Shown here: one piece after another, positions 1-11,443 of the stretch | Position numbering within the stretch: the first letter of the stretch is position 1 | How the letters are laid out: each line of letters starts with the position of its first letter | DNA from: Spirodela intermedia | Lineage: Eukaryota; Streptophyta; Magnoliopsida; Alismatales; Araceae | DNA length: 64,000 bases | Assembly (NCBI GenBank): GCA_902729315.2 | Contig: LR746281.1 | Location: 625,001-689,000 of the forward strand | Direction of reading: 5' to 3' | Position numbers and translations under genes: made by a program | The notes under the pieces: generated by a model | Told to the model about the DNA's origin: nothing | Databases searched by the model: none | Seen by the model: only the letters and a program-made list of their open reading frames with translations

Positions 1-64
1 AACTCAACACGCACGCAACCAAATTTCCACATTAGGACGGGCCACAGGAAATTGACCAACGCAC

Positions 65-252
65 CTGGTTCTGAAACGTCTCGCTGCATCGCCAGATCTC
101 TCCACAGAGATCTCGACGATGAGTCCTGCTACCGCGAGAACGCCGAGTCCGATTGCTTCGTAGGACAGCGACATTGGAACGGAGAAGAGGACGCGCGAGA
201 GGAACATGAGAACGACGAACCTCTCCCCATTGCAGAGATCGGCCGCTGCCAT
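65..252 (-). CDS. First coding exon of a probable dolichol kinase (EVAN-like), cut by the window edge
   Basis: An open frame begins with ATG at 252 (complement) and encodes 62 residues up to a good donor (CAG|GTGCG) at 65/64. It has two hydrophobic stretches (about residues 12-30 and 32-48) and ends in an FRTR-type motif at the splice site. From memory, plant dolichol kinases (CTP-dependent, ER membrane, making dolichyl phosphate for N-glycosylation) begin with a similar hydrophobic segment and have an exon end at the FRTR position, where the next exon continues with a conserved glycine-rich run. The rest of the gene lies left of position 1, so the identity cannot be confirmed. Reading on past 65 gives intron sequence with a stop at position 4. 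It is a membrane protein in any case; the family call is tentative. Confidence 0.45.
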
Positions 253-706
253 GCCGCGGCAGCGCGAGATGGCGGGAGGTTACCAGAAGAAAACGGAGGC
301 GGAAGAATCAACGTAGAAGGAATTCCCGGCCCTCAAATTTGATTTGACAAAACAGGCGGAAAAGAAAGAACAAGGGGCGTCCGGTTCGTTCAGCGCGGCC
401 GGGAGTCGGTCAAACCCCGCGTCCTCTCCTGGTCAACGTGAGGCTTCCACCTCCACCATAACGGGCCATTGTGAGATCCATTGTATGGCCCACTCCGTCG
501 TACCAGGCCTAATGTAATTACCGATCATAATGCTGTTGGGCCATTATGAGCTCTCAGGTGGTCCATTAGTGATTTGTTATGATATTGGGCTACATAGTTC
601 AATGGCCTATTAGTGGCTATGCAGGGAGCAGGCCCAGGAACCGATGACTCCTTCCTGCATCCCCACCCGAATCTCTCGGCCCGATCAGTTTGTTTCAAAA
701 CTCGGC
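253..706. other. Intergenic / divergent promoter region
   Basis: This 450-base stretch lies between two divergently transcribed genes, the kinase-like exon on the minus strand and the glycosyltransferase on the plus strand. It must contain both promoters and leaders. It has several copies of a ggccca/tgggcc-type site (for example near 461, 488, 537 and 604), resembling TCP-type site II elements. No gene is seen. Confidence 0.4.
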
Positions 707-720
707 CTCTCGCTCTCTCT

Positions 721-768
<48 letters not shown>
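707..768 (+). repeat. (CT)n microsatellite in the leader of the UGT gene
   Basis: An almost pure CT run with a few CG interruptions lies directly upstream of the UGT start. It is open in the UGT frame and would encode a Ser-Leu alternation if translation began at the ATG at 690. Confidence 0.9.
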
Positions 769-771
<3 letters not shown>

Positions 772-782
772 TCACAGTGCAG

Positions 783-2299
783 ATGCAGGGAGAGGGGGAG
801 AAGAAGGGGCACGCCGTCGTCATCCCGTACCCTCTGCAAGGGCACGTTATCCCCGCCGTCCATCTCGCCATCAAGCTGGCCACCGAGGGCCTCACCGTCA
901 CCTTCGTTAACACGGAGGCCGTCCACCGGCGCACCTCCACAGCCCGCCACACCGCCGCCGCCGGCAGCGGCGACGATGACGACATCTTCGAGGGGGTCCG
1001 CAGCGCCGCCGGCCTGGACATCCGCTACGAGCTCGTCAGCGATGGCCTCCCGGCGGACTTCGACAGGTCCTCGAACCACGACCAGTTCATGCTGGCCCTC
1101 CTCCACGTGTCCTCCGCCCACGTCGAATCCCTCCTCCGCAGGATCTCCTGCCGTCACCCGCCGCCGACCTGCCTCATTGCCGATACCTTCTTCGTCTGGC
1201 CCGCCGCCCTATCCAGCAAGTTCGGCCTCCTTCACGCCTCCTTCTGGACCGAGCCCGCTCTGGTTTTCTCTCTCTACTACCACCTCGACCTCCTCAGATA
1301 CTACGGCCACTTCGCCTCCTCCGGTAACACGACGATCTCTCTGTCACCCTCTATCTCTATCTCTTTCTCTCTCCCTTCTTCCTCACCGTCTTCTCGTGGG
1401 CAGAGAACAACAGGGAGGATGCCATAGATTACGTCCCCGGGGTGGGGGCGATGGATCCGGGGGACCTGATGTCGTACCTGCAGGAGAAGGATACGTCCTC
1501 CGTCGTGCACCAGATCATCTTCAGGGCGTTCGAGGGGGCGAAGGCGGCGGACCTGGTGCTCTGCAACACGGCGGAGGAGCTCGAACCGGCGACCGTGGCG
1601 GCGCTCCGCCGGGAGAAGCCCTTCTACACCGTCGGTCCCCTCTTCCCCGCCGGCTTCCCCACCAGCCCCGTGAAGACCAGCATGTGGCCTGAAGCAAACT
1701 GCGCGCAGTGGCTCGCCACCAGGCCCCGGGGAACCGTCCTGTACGTCTCCTTTGGCAGCTATGCCCAGCTCCGGCGAGGGGACCTGGAGGAGATCGCGAT
1801 GGGAGTCCTGCAGAGCGGGGTCAGCTTCCTGTGGGCGCTACGGCCGGGTATTGCCGGCGCCGGCGAGGGGGAGCCGCTGCCGCTAGCTTTGGCGGAGGGC
1901 GGAGGCGGAGGGAGGGGGCTGGTGGTGCCGTGGTGTAACCAGGCGGCGGTCCTATCCAACGACGCCGTGGGAGGGTTCCTGAGCCACTGCGGATGGAACT
2001 CCGTGCTGGAGAGCATCTGGTGCGGCGTGCCGCTGCTGTGCTTCCCCCTGCTGACGGACCAGTTCACCAACAGGAAGCTGGTCGTCGACGAATGGAGGAT
2101 CGGGCTCGAGGTAAGCGGCCGAGGGAGCGCGGCGCGGAGGGAGGAGGTGGCGCGTAAGATCGGCCTGCTGATGGGCGGCGGCGCCGCCCGCGACAGCCTC
2201 GACGCGGCGATGAAGGAGGCGAGGGGTGCCCTTGCCAGCGCCGGCGGATCTTCCCGCAGGAACCTCGACCAGTTCATCCTCGACCTCAAGGCTCGGTGA
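783..2299 (+). CDS. UDP-glycosyltransferase, UGT86A type
   Basis: This is a family-1 glycosyltransferase that moves sugar from a UDP-sugar (probably glucose) to a small-molecule acceptor in the cytosol. Exons are 783-1323 and 1404-2299, with a GT-AG intron in phase 1; the product is 478 residues, normal for the family. The catalytic His is H21 in the PYPLQGH motif. The candidate partner Asp is D134, in the CLIADTF motif. The 44-residue PSPG box runs from W357 to Q400 and contains HCGWNS; its last residue is Gln, which usually goes with UDP-glucose. The N-terminal PYPLQGHVIP and the SFWTEPA region match the UGT86A1/A2 group closely. The start at 783 was chosen because homologues begin about there; an in-frame ATG at 690 would add 31 residues read from the CT repeat. 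The natural acceptor is unknown. Confidence 0.93.
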
Positions 2300-2374
2300 A
2301 TAATAACTACCCCGAGAATGGCTACTACTCTCCCGTGAATAACTCTGCTGCAAAGACGGTAGCTTTATTTACAG

Positions 2375-2380
2375 AATAAA
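2375..2380 (+). terminator. Polyadenylation signal of the UGT gene
   Basis: A canonical AATAAA lies 76 bases after the UGT stop codon. The convergent ABCG gene ends at 2410, so the two 3' untranslated regions probably overlap or nearly touch. Confidence 0.6.
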
Positions 2381-2409
2381 AAGGAACTAATGGCCCGGTG
2401 GTGCACTTA

Positions 2410-5400
2410 CTAATTCCTCCGCCGCGCCCCTGCACACACGCCGGCCACGCGCCGCCGGCAACGGGAGACGACCGTCCTTGCGGAGCAGCCGAGGAGGACG
2501 AGCAGGACGGCCCGATAGGCGACTGCCATGAGGAGCAGGACGAGCAGGTTGGCCCACTTGGCGCTGCTCGAAGAGGAGATGGTGTAGAGGCCGTGCAGGG
2601 CCTGGGTGCCGGAGATGCTCCTCACTTGCCCGACGGCGAACGCCGTGCCGAGGTACTCGTTCTCCAAAAGCCCCTGCGAGAGCAACGCCGGCCGGGGAAG
2701 ATTAGCAGGGGCGAACCAACGCCGGCGGGCGGCGGCGGGAACTTGCCTGGATAGAGTAGGTATGGAAAGCGGCGTACGACAGCGGGTACATCCAAATGGG
2801 TCGCGGCAAGTTGCTGTGGATGCGGAAGTAGCCCGCCGCCAGCATCATGATCACCTGAAAACAAGGAAAGGAAACGTTTTTCGCTCATCCGGGGATGATG
2901 ATGGTGATGGGATCTAATGGGGACTCACGTGAATGAAGACCAGGTTCAGAATGGATTGAAAGGGTTCCAGCCAGACGTAGGCGACGACCATCATCAGGCC
3001 GTCGTTGGCCAGGAGGCAGGTGAAGACGTTCAGGACGAAGTACATCAGCAGGCTGAACTCGCTCCTCAGCCCAACCAGAAAATAGAAGACGATGCTGGTG
3101 GAAATGGAGAGGAGGAACAGGAACGGGATGCTGGCCAAGACGTGCCCGAGCAGGAATACCAGGGCTCCCGTGTGCCCGTTAGATTCTTCACTAGCGTAAA
3201 CCTGTAGAGTAAGAAGGTTTTCCATTACAGGAGAATCCGAGGAAGATAGTCGGGATAAAATGAGATTACCTTGATTTCCTTGATATACGCAGGTAATCCA
3301 GCAATAGATAGCAAGGAGACGAATGATACGAACACAAAGATGGATGAGACTCTGACCTGAAAGTTTAGGAGTGGGAGATTATTATAGCTGCAATGGGTTC
3401 ACAGGGTTTTCATCCCATCTGGTCACTTGAAGCTTCTGAGATACAGGAAGAACTTACCATTACAGAAGACAAGGAATGGCCCATGTTGAAGAACATTGTG
3501 CCAACACAGACTGCCAGAAGCAAACTAAGAACAATACGGAGCCAGAAGTATCTCCATTCCCTTGACAAAATCAACAAAGACCTCCATGTCAAAACCGCAA
3601 CCCTTGTGGTACTACTAACCTTGCCCTTGCTCTTAATAAGAGGCCCATCCTGGTGCACAGACATGCTGATAAGCTACTAAGTATCCGGACAAATTAAAAA
3701 AAAAGTTCCAAACTTGTAAAGAAACACTGAAGAAGAAGTGATCTGAAGAAAGGTGCATTATAGTCTCAGTTTAATGAAAAGTTTAGTTTAAAAAACTTTA
3801 CCTTCTTGGTAAGCTTTTCTATCATTGATTCGACAGCAGCTGATTCAGAAGATAGTTTGTAAGTGGCCTCCAAAGTCCGGATGGCAACTGCTGTGTCCAT
3901 GTTCACCGATGTAAAATCCCCATTGTCATCCTGCAAAGGATCATGTGTACGGTTGTGTATAAAACCTTCCCAACACAAAAATTACAGATAAATGGGGGCA
4001 AATGAGGGCACATGTACCTGCAAACTCTTGCACATGGCTATGATTCTATCGAAATCCGTATTTATAGCACGTAGAAAGTGATCAGAGGGACTCTGCATAA
4101 TTGGGCAAGGAAATCCTGCATTTGAGAAATGCTGCATAAAAATCAAAGACATTGCTAGATTAGTCACTTCCAAATATGTTACATGAGAGAAATCGTAACC
4201 TTGTAAATTTTTTATATCTTACAAAAGGTACCCATTGATATGCAGAATACAATCAAACGATTCAGGCTGTAGACGTTAAGCCACAAATCTCGAAGCACAG
4301 TTCAGGATGCGAAAACAAATGAAGCATCTACCTGTAAGCAGGCCAATGTCTCCCCAAAAAATAGTGTGTTTCCATTGGAAAGCAAGCATATCCGATCAAA
4401 GAGGCCAAAAACTTCTGTGCTGCTTTGGTACATTGTGAAAATGAGTGTGCAACCTGTGCCCGCAAGTTTCTTCAATGTAACCATCATCAAAAGCGCAGAG
4501 ACGCTGAAGGCATAAATAAAATCAGGGGTAAGAAAAAATGCCTTGGAGAAAAAGGCGTCCAATAAATTGAAATCTAAAGTGGGGACTTTGAAGAAACCTG
4601 TCAAGGTGATAGAGAGGTTCATCGACAAATAAAACATGAGGTCTAGTCACAAGTTCTCTGGCAATGCTAATGCGTCTCCTCTCTCCAGATGGAAGACCCT
4701 TCACATAGCACTGTCCACCAATGACCTTGTCAGAGTAGTCCGCCAGGGACATGGCTTGAATGGCATCCTCTACTGCACTTTTCTTCTGTGAGAAGAAGCC
4801 AGGAAGCTGAAGAAGTGCCGAGTAGTATAACATCTCTCTGACTGTAAGAGAGTCGATCAATGTGTCTTCCCTCTCAACATATCCCTGTAGGACAAGAATG
4901 GGAAGTAAAGTAAAGATTAATCCAGTTCTAAAACGAGCAATGGCACTGGACACCGTGACAATTGGAATCACTTACGTATGTACCATATGGCATACTCTCC
5001 TTTGAGCCATTTATAAACACTTCGCCATACATTCTCGCAGGACTCGGCAATTTACCTTAGAAAGATCAAACAAAGAGAGGACTGAGAGATAGGCAAATTC
5101 ACGGCATGACCCACAAGAGATATTTGTGGATGAAATATAAATATCATTTACATGCTAAGACATACAGGACTCAAAAAATATAAACCCCCAACTCATAATA
5201 CATTTTATTTTTTTGACTAGTTCAAATCTTCGGTCCAAACAAATCTCTATGTTCCAATGATAGACAAAGTAAATATTTATCTCCAAGGCCCTTAATTTGC
5301 ACTGATGCAGCAATGGGAATTTGTGTATTCTTTTAGTGGCTTTTACCAGGTAGGGGCTAATCCAACGCCAGTCTCAGGGTGGCTGATCAGGACCGTAGAG

Positions 5401-6045
5401 GTGAAGATGCTGCCTAAAACCAACTCCTGAGAATGAACATTGTCCTACTATTATTAAGCAGTTCTTTTTTGCTTCTCCTTCACCGAGTAGATAAATAGTA
5501 ATGCATAGAATCATTTGAAGAGAACTTGAAACATAACATGGAATAATCACAATCATCTTGGTCTAACCTGCCATTGCCCTCAGTAGTGTTGACTTTCCTG
5601 ACCTAGCAGGACCCATAATTACCGTAAGAGTTCCAGGCAATGCATAACCATTGGAACTCTTCACGATTTTGTCAGAGTAGTGCCTTTTCCCCTTCACCGT
5701 GACGGTCAGATCTTTCCAGACAACTGACGCCCCAGCAATCTTTCTCTCTGTCACCGGCGCAGAAACCTCCGGCAATGATGGTGATGCTATTGACAGACTG
5801 TTGACGTTCGACAGATATGGGGAAGTAGCCGCCGTTCCTACATTGATGGCGTCGACACCTTCCTCGAGCTGGGCATCAATTTCTGCGTCATCCCACTCGG
5901 GTGAGTCCTCAAATGAGATAGGCCGTCTTTGGGATCCTGGTTTGCGCAAATAGAAGAAGTTGCCGGACGGTGCTCTGCCTGCAGGACTACTCGCTGAGGA
6001 TGACGAAGACCTATAATTATCCGAATAAGACTGGATTTCCTCCAT
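2410..6045 (-). CDS. ABCG3: ABC transporter G family member 3-like (half-size, WBC3)
   Basis: This is a half-size ABCG transporter with one nucleotide-binding domain followed by a membrane domain; such proteins dimerise to export hydrophobic substrates. Exons on the minus strand are 6045-5568, 5055-4976, 4884-4598, 4503-4332, 4131-4018, 3930-3802, 3649-3458, 3356-3270, 3201-2929, 2854-2747 and 2673-2410. They join in frame to 727 residues, close to the Arabidopsis ABCG3 length. Walker A is G145-T153 (GPARSGKST). The signature loop is the variant PSGERRR and Walker B is VLFVDEP. The serine-rich N-terminus (MEEIQS...) and the membrane-domain exons follow ABCG3 of other plants. Intron 10 (2746-2674) starts with GC, not GT. 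An in-frame ATG at 6093 would add 16 residues; the later start matches homologues. The substrate is unknown. Confidence 0.93.
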
Positions 6046-6880
6046 CAAACTCGAGCCGCCGTCGGTAACGGGGAAGAATTTCGCGCCAAACAAAGAGAAC
6101 GAAGAGCTCTCCCTCTCGCACGTTAGATTACGATAACTGCTTCACCGTACGTTCCCAGCAGCCACATTTGCACCTGAGGGCGAAAAATTACCACCGTAAC
6201 AGTTCTCACTGCTCGTGAAGATATAGAAGCACCTTTGTCCACTGAAACAGGAGGAAAGGAAGCTATTCCTTACCAGAAATAGCCCGGCATTGGAAGATTA
6301 TCACTTCCTCGCGTTGCCTTCGCCAACGAGAATCCAAAACCCTGAGCCCTAGCGCCTTCCAAACGGTGAACGACAGCTCTGGGCGCCCTCCGTTGCCACC
6401 ACGAGGAGTAGAACTCACTTCAACTGATCGAGACCGGAGGAAGAAGAAGAAGGAACTCCCCACCGCCCACCCCTCCGAAACCTGTCGGAATTCGCCACCG
6501 AACAGCGCGAAGAACTCCGCCGCCGGCACCAGAACAAGCCGATTCGGTGATTACTGAAGGCTGCACGTGCAGGAAACCAGTGCATTAGCAAATGGGCAAG
6601 AACCCGACAAGAGAAAGCAGAGAACAGGGAAGAAAGAAAAAAAGCGAAAAGCAAATCCAGAAGGCGAGAAAGAAACCTCGAACCAGGCGGAGGAGAGTGT
6701 GATGAGGGAATGCAGCCTCCGCACCGGAACCTGCCGTTTAGACTGACCAGTGGGATTCTTCCTCCACCAGAGATACCCCGGATCAGTTTTGGTTAGTCTA
6801 CCTACTAGAAAAGACAAAGAAACTGGACGTGCCCTCCGTGGTGGGGCACTGCCCCACACCCTGCTCTTGCGGAACACCAT
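6046..6880 (-). other. Probable 5' untranslated exons and introns of the ABCG3-like gene
   Basis: Upstream of the ABCG start, the minus strand shows plausible splice sites: donors near 6273 (CTG|GTAAGG) and 6678 (GAG|GTTTC), and acceptors near 6177 (CCTCAG) and 6560 (GTGCAG). These are consistent with a spliced leader. No conserved protein is encoded here. The splicing is inferred and untested. Confidence 0.35.
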
Positions 6881-7781
6881 AACTCCCGCTGTCGTTGATT
6901 GGCGGCGTAATCACGCAGCGTCCTTCTTTTGACCCACCCAGCAGAGACACGTCAGCTGGCCCCACATTTAGTCCTCCCTCTCTCTCTCTCTCTCAAAGGG
7001 GTAGACCCACCCCACGCTTAGATGCCGTCAGATTTGGAATAGCCTTAATTGGTTTTGATGAGGCGCGCCCACCCCATAATTACTTGCCACTCACACGGAC
7101 CATAAGAAAGCGACTCAGAAGTCAACGATAGTAGCTGGACTAGGGGGTAACTTCACCATTTAGGAGAAGTCAACGAGACTGAGAAAAAAACTCTTATCTA
7201 GCAAGAAATCTACTTCTGGCCAACCTGCGGCCTTGACCCAGCGACTGTTCAGACAACACCTGATCCGTTCATCCCAGGGCCTCCCGACCAGAAAACTGTT
7301 CTTCATGGTCAGAATCCTACACGTTGACTCCGCAAGAGGACCATCACGCTGAATAAATGGCTACCAGCACCCGCACTTCCGGGAACTAGCGGTGAGCTTA
7401 CCAGGATTTGAGAGTCTTGAAAGAGGAAAAAAGGTCATTAATTTACATCATCAAAACTAATTCAGGAAAACATTTTCGGACAAGCATTGTAAAGAAAAGT
7501 AGTAGAAATGGGCTGCCCACGTGGAGCACCGGCCGCCATTCGCTTAGGCGTGGGGTGAGAACATCGCAATAGGATGCTGCAAAAGGAATCAATGGTCAAA
7601 AAGCACCATGAGCCAGCTGCTTAGAGAGCATAAGACCTGGAAATACGTTCGGAAAGCAACCTGCACGCCATTAAGCTAAATGAGACAGAGCCGACATTCA
7701 TTGACTAGAAAATTATTAGGGCAGTTCTAGAACAGCAATAAGAAGAGCTTTCTACAGGGAGTCGTCAGCAGGAAAAGAGGC

Positions 7782-7821
<40 letters not shown>

Positions 7822-8181
7822 AGAGTCTATATAGGTGGGCTACGAGAAGCCACTGTTGGGTTGCTCCATTCGTTAAGATAGCACTTGACAACATGATCAT
7901 CCAAAAAGAGGAATGTCTGCAGAAGAAACAACATAATTTCAGAGTCTGACAGACGTAGACAAATCACAAGGTTCACAATATGGTCACCGAAAACGGCTTT
8001 TGCCAATATGGTACTCCGCAATGTGATGATCAGTTCTGTAATGTCTGCAGAAGACACAGAGCACACTTAGTCAGGGCGTGACGTACATGCAATATCTCCA
8101 GTATTTTCTCTTATCTCTCGCATTAGTTACTCACATTGGAAAAGATTAATTACCCTTTCAAACACTTCCAGGATTGAGCGA
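6881..8181. other. Intergenic stretch with a (GA)n repeat
   Basis: This lies between the 5' end of the ABCG gene and the 3' end of SF3A1. A GA microsatellite occupies about 7,788-7,816 and a short CT run lies near 6,978-6,994. Two similar 14-base segments (aatgtctgcagaag) occur at about 7,912 and 8,039. I see no gene that I can support; the 79-residue open frame at 7,827-8,066 (-) matches nothing I recognise. Confidence 0.4.
7788..7816 (+). repeat. (GA)n microsatellite
   Basis: A pure GA dinucleotide run lies in intergenic DNA between the ABCG3-like and SF3A1 genes. Confidence 0.9.
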
Positions 8182-10785
8182 TCATCTCTTTCGACCTCCA
8201 CGTTCCCTTAAAGCGAGTGTTAGGGTTTCTCCCGGACCAACATTGTAGTAGGCAAGAGTGAGATTGTCTTTAAGGAAACCCGCTCTGCCACTAAGTTTCT
8301 GTTTGTTTGCAGGAAGCTGGACTTCTCCAGCGATCTTCTCCTTGAGACTGCCGATAGTCTCAGACAAAGACTGGACTGTGATCTCCAAAACTTGCCCCTT
8401 CAGATTTCCCTCGTCAACATTTGGAACAGATATGGACACACGGGCAGGACCCTTCAATTTAAAAGAATTAATAAATAAGTAAAATGCCAGGCACAATGTT
8501 AGAGTCTAAGAAGTTATTGGGTTAGCTAAAATAATAAAACATGGAAAAATATCAAGTATAACATAGGCCGAAAATGAGTTGGAAAATAAGTAGCAGAGGC
8601 CAAGTAGTACCAGGTGTTGAGCAAGGAACTTGTCCTCAGGAATGAGTGTCACTTCATCAATTCTCTGCCTCTTGGGTTCTGGTTCATCAGGAAGTGGAGG
8701 AGCTTCCTCAGGAGGGGGTGGTGGTGGCATTCCCTGTGGCAAAGGTGGCGCAACCATCTGCATAGGAGGGGGTGGTGGCGTCATCTGAACAAAAGGCCGC
8801 GGAACCAGAGGTGTAAATTGGGATCCCGGAGGCGGAGGTATTGGCATGCTTGGAGGGTTCATGGTGACTTGATGAGCCAGATGCATAGGCTGCATAAGAT
8901 GCTGTTGTGAAGACATAGACATGGGCGGCGGTGGCCTCACTGATGAGGGTACGGGCATGACAGGAGGCCTCGACATTGGATGCACAGGAAGCCCACCACT
9001 GCCTGGGATAGAATATGGGGCATTGGGAGCATTCCATGGAATATTCAGCGCTAGTCCAGGTGGTGGAGGCAATGGGCGAACCATAGGCATGCCAGGTTTT
9101 GGTGGCGGAGCAGGACCAGGAAGCATCCTGGAATCACTGGTGCTGGTCTGAGTTTGCTCCTCACCAGGTGTTTGCGTCATAGCCTGGTTAGCAGTCCGTC
9201 CAATGCTTCCGGCGTGACCGTCCCATATAACTTGCTTTGGCTGCTCCTCTTTCTTTTTCTCAATCTCCGCCTTCACTGCATTTGACACTTCCTCCTCTGT
9301 AGTTCCAAAAATATCTGGTCGAGTTCTTGCTAGCCCAACTATATTCCTCGAAATTTCATCATCCTGCGCAAGTGTCGTCTCCCTAATCTTAGCCATCATC
9401 CTCTCCTTCTGTTCCTTGTACTTGGGATCTATGAGAGATATACGCATATGCTCAGCCATTTCACTTATGGGGATCAGCTCACCAGTAATGGGAGAGACAA
9501 CAAACTTAGTTGGGTCTCTTTCAGCCGTATGCCTCTCCTCTGGCTTCCTCCAGTTTTTCACAATCCTCATCGGAGGCTCATGTTCAGGAGCAGCCCTTGG
9601 TTCGAGCTTCTCCTCATCCTTGCTTTCATCAAGCCGTGCAGCCATCATGCCTTCCTGCACAAGCTGGATCTCCTCCTCATCCATCTCCATCTCCACCTCC
9701 TTCCCAGGCTCTGCCATCTCCAACACTTGTTGCTCCTCTAATGTTGTCGCCTTGCTATTCCTAATCACCTCCTCCAATGTCAGGGGCTCTGGCAGATCCA
9801 TATCCTCATCGTCGGCAAATTCAATTGTCTCCACCACAACAAAGTCGTGCCAGTCAATCATCGCCATCTGTACCCGTTCCTGCTCGATCTCATCTTCGGC
9901 CTTCTGCCGAGCCTGCTCTTGCGATCGCTCCCACTCTAGGCGGTGCAAGCACCGCTCGAGAACGATCGTCATGTCTCGCGCACTTCCCCGCAGTTTCTCA
10001 GTCAGTCCCTTGGGAGGCATCAATACCTTAGAGTAAGCATCGGCAAGAGCGGTGAAAAAGGTGAACAAACTGTGGGTTGGCTTCAAGAAGTGGAACTGCG
10101 GATTGTTGATCTCCCGGCTGGTGAGACCTGCAAGGAAGGATTTGCCGTTCCTTGCCACAAACTGGGCGGTAAGCTTAATGATGTCAAGCTCTTCCCCAGT
10201 AATTCCCTCGGGAAGTCTTACGGTGTACTGTTCGGCTTCCGGTGGCTCGAGAACTTTGCGTAAAGGGATCTTGAACTGGGCGCCGATGTCAACCTTGGCC
10301 GCAACAGCAGACTCGCTCGGCGCCAGAGAAGCATCGGCCGCAGGGGCGGACTCAGAGGGCTTCGAGGAATCATCCGCCGGCGCCTCCGGTTGGCCGGCGG
10401 AACTCTGGAGCTGCGATCGGAATTCGGAGAGGCGGTGCTGATAGTAAGCGTGATAGGGGTCGGTAGGGATGAGAAAGTTGAACTTGGCGTTGCCCGCGTT
10501 GTGGGCGAGGATCCGCCTCTCGAACTCGGGGCCGTTCTTACTGACGAAGCTGGAGGTCTTGTCGATGATCGTACGGATATCAGGCGGGGGGTGGATGATC
10601 CCAATGGTCCGGGTGTGCGTCGTCACTGACCCCGGCTTCTGCTCCGCTCCGCCGCTCTGCTCCTTTAGCTTTCCCTCAACCAGGTCCGAATCGCCGTCGC
10701 CGACGACCTGAGACAGAGGCACCGGGCCTAGGTTCCCATCCAACGGAGGCGCGGGGAGTTGCAAAATCGGCGACAACCCCACCAT
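8182..10785 (-). CDS. SF3A1: Splicing factor 3A subunit 1 (SF3A1 / PRP21 homologue)
   Basis: This is a nuclear component of the U2 snRNP SF3a complex, needed for branch-site recognition in pre-mRNA splicing. Two exons, 10785-8611 and 8451-8182, join in phase 0 to 814 residues; plant homologues are slightly under 800. SURP module 1 is about residues 73-115 and SURP module 2 about 202-245, the latter following the VRLPEGITGEE motif. An acidic and charged middle leads to the PITGELIP and DPKYKEQ motifs, then a long proline-rich region (about 580-710), and a C-terminal ubiquitin-like domain from about 726 that ends in RERGGRKR. The start at 10785 gives the conserved LPAPPLDGNLGP N-terminus; a longer in-frame extension up to 10977 lacks this support. 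The residue just before the intron reads Leu where homologues have Pro. Confidence 0.95.
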
Positions 10786-10830
10786 AGCTTCCCCTTCCCG
10801 AGCTGGATCCAAAGCAACAACCGCACAGGC

Positions 10831-10843
10831 TAGGGTTAGGGTT
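10831..10843 (-). promoter_or_regulatory. Telo-box-like motif in the SF3A1 leader
   Basis: TAGGGTTAGGGTT on the plus strand reads AACCCTAACCCTA on the transcribed strand. It lies 46-58 bases upstream of the SF3A1 ATG. Such telo-boxes are common near transcription starts of plant housekeeping genes, especially those for RNA and translation machinery. A role here is inferred from position. Confidence 0.5.
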
Positions 10844-11324
10844 CTAGTAAAATCCCCTTCCCAACCAAAACGATGACGAAGAAAACGCGCCCCAGCTGCG
10901 GAAGAAGAGGGATAAATATTCATCCGTTTATATACCTGCAACCTCCACATTTTTACACGCAAATCAAGTACGCACATTTCTTCTTAGATCTGGAAGATCA
11001 CCGATTCTTTCCACCAAGGCCGTCCGATCGATAGGACATATCAGGCGACTCAGGAGAGCCCAGAGTACGCTTTTACGGAAAACCCAAAAATAATTAACAT
11101 ATTAAAGAATACCCTAACATTTCGATAATTATGAGAAACGGACACGGCGGAGCCCCGCAAGAAACCTGGATTCACACCGCCATTCGACCCCAAATCACAC
11201 CCAGGAAAAAAACCCAAAACCTGAAGAGAACGAAACCAGACTGGCCACAATGATTCCGAGAAATTGGTACAATCGTCTCGTCAAAAGAGGAAAAAAAATA
11301 AATATCTCCCTTCCAACTGCACCC

Positions 11325-11393
11325 CCTTCTCCTTCTTCTTCTCCTTCTTCTTCTTCTTCCTCTTCTTCTTCTCCTTCTTCTTCATCTTCTTAA
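11325..11393. repeat. (CTT)n trinucleotide-rich tract
   Basis: An imperfect CTT/TTC run lies just downstream of the KIN-beta-3 stop codon, so its transcript would carry a GAA-rich 3' end if transcription extends this far. Confidence 0.8.
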
Positions 11394-11443
11394 CAAATAG
11401 TAACAACTGTTACCCATGGATTCTGCCACAGGAGCCCAAGGCC

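Noticed and set aside
525-1157. 210-codon open frame on the minus strand opposite the UGT exon
   Set aside because: It is the antisense reflection of the GC-rich UGT coding sequence and CT repeat, with no conserved motifs.
1301-1403. Reading the UGT as a single exon through the CT-rich segment
   Set aside because: The frame hits a stop after 1,403, whereas the GT-AG splice 1,323/1,404 joins conserved segments in frame.
7827-8066. 79-codon minus-strand frame downstream of SF3A1, also inspected as a possible snoRNA region because of tgatga and ctga motifs
   Set aside because: No family recognised, and the C/D-box spacing and terminal stem are not convincing.
9416-10036. 206-codon plus-strand frame opposite SF3A1
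   Set aside because: Antisense shadow of the SF3A1 coding exon; Ser-rich composition mirrors the codons of the opposite strand.
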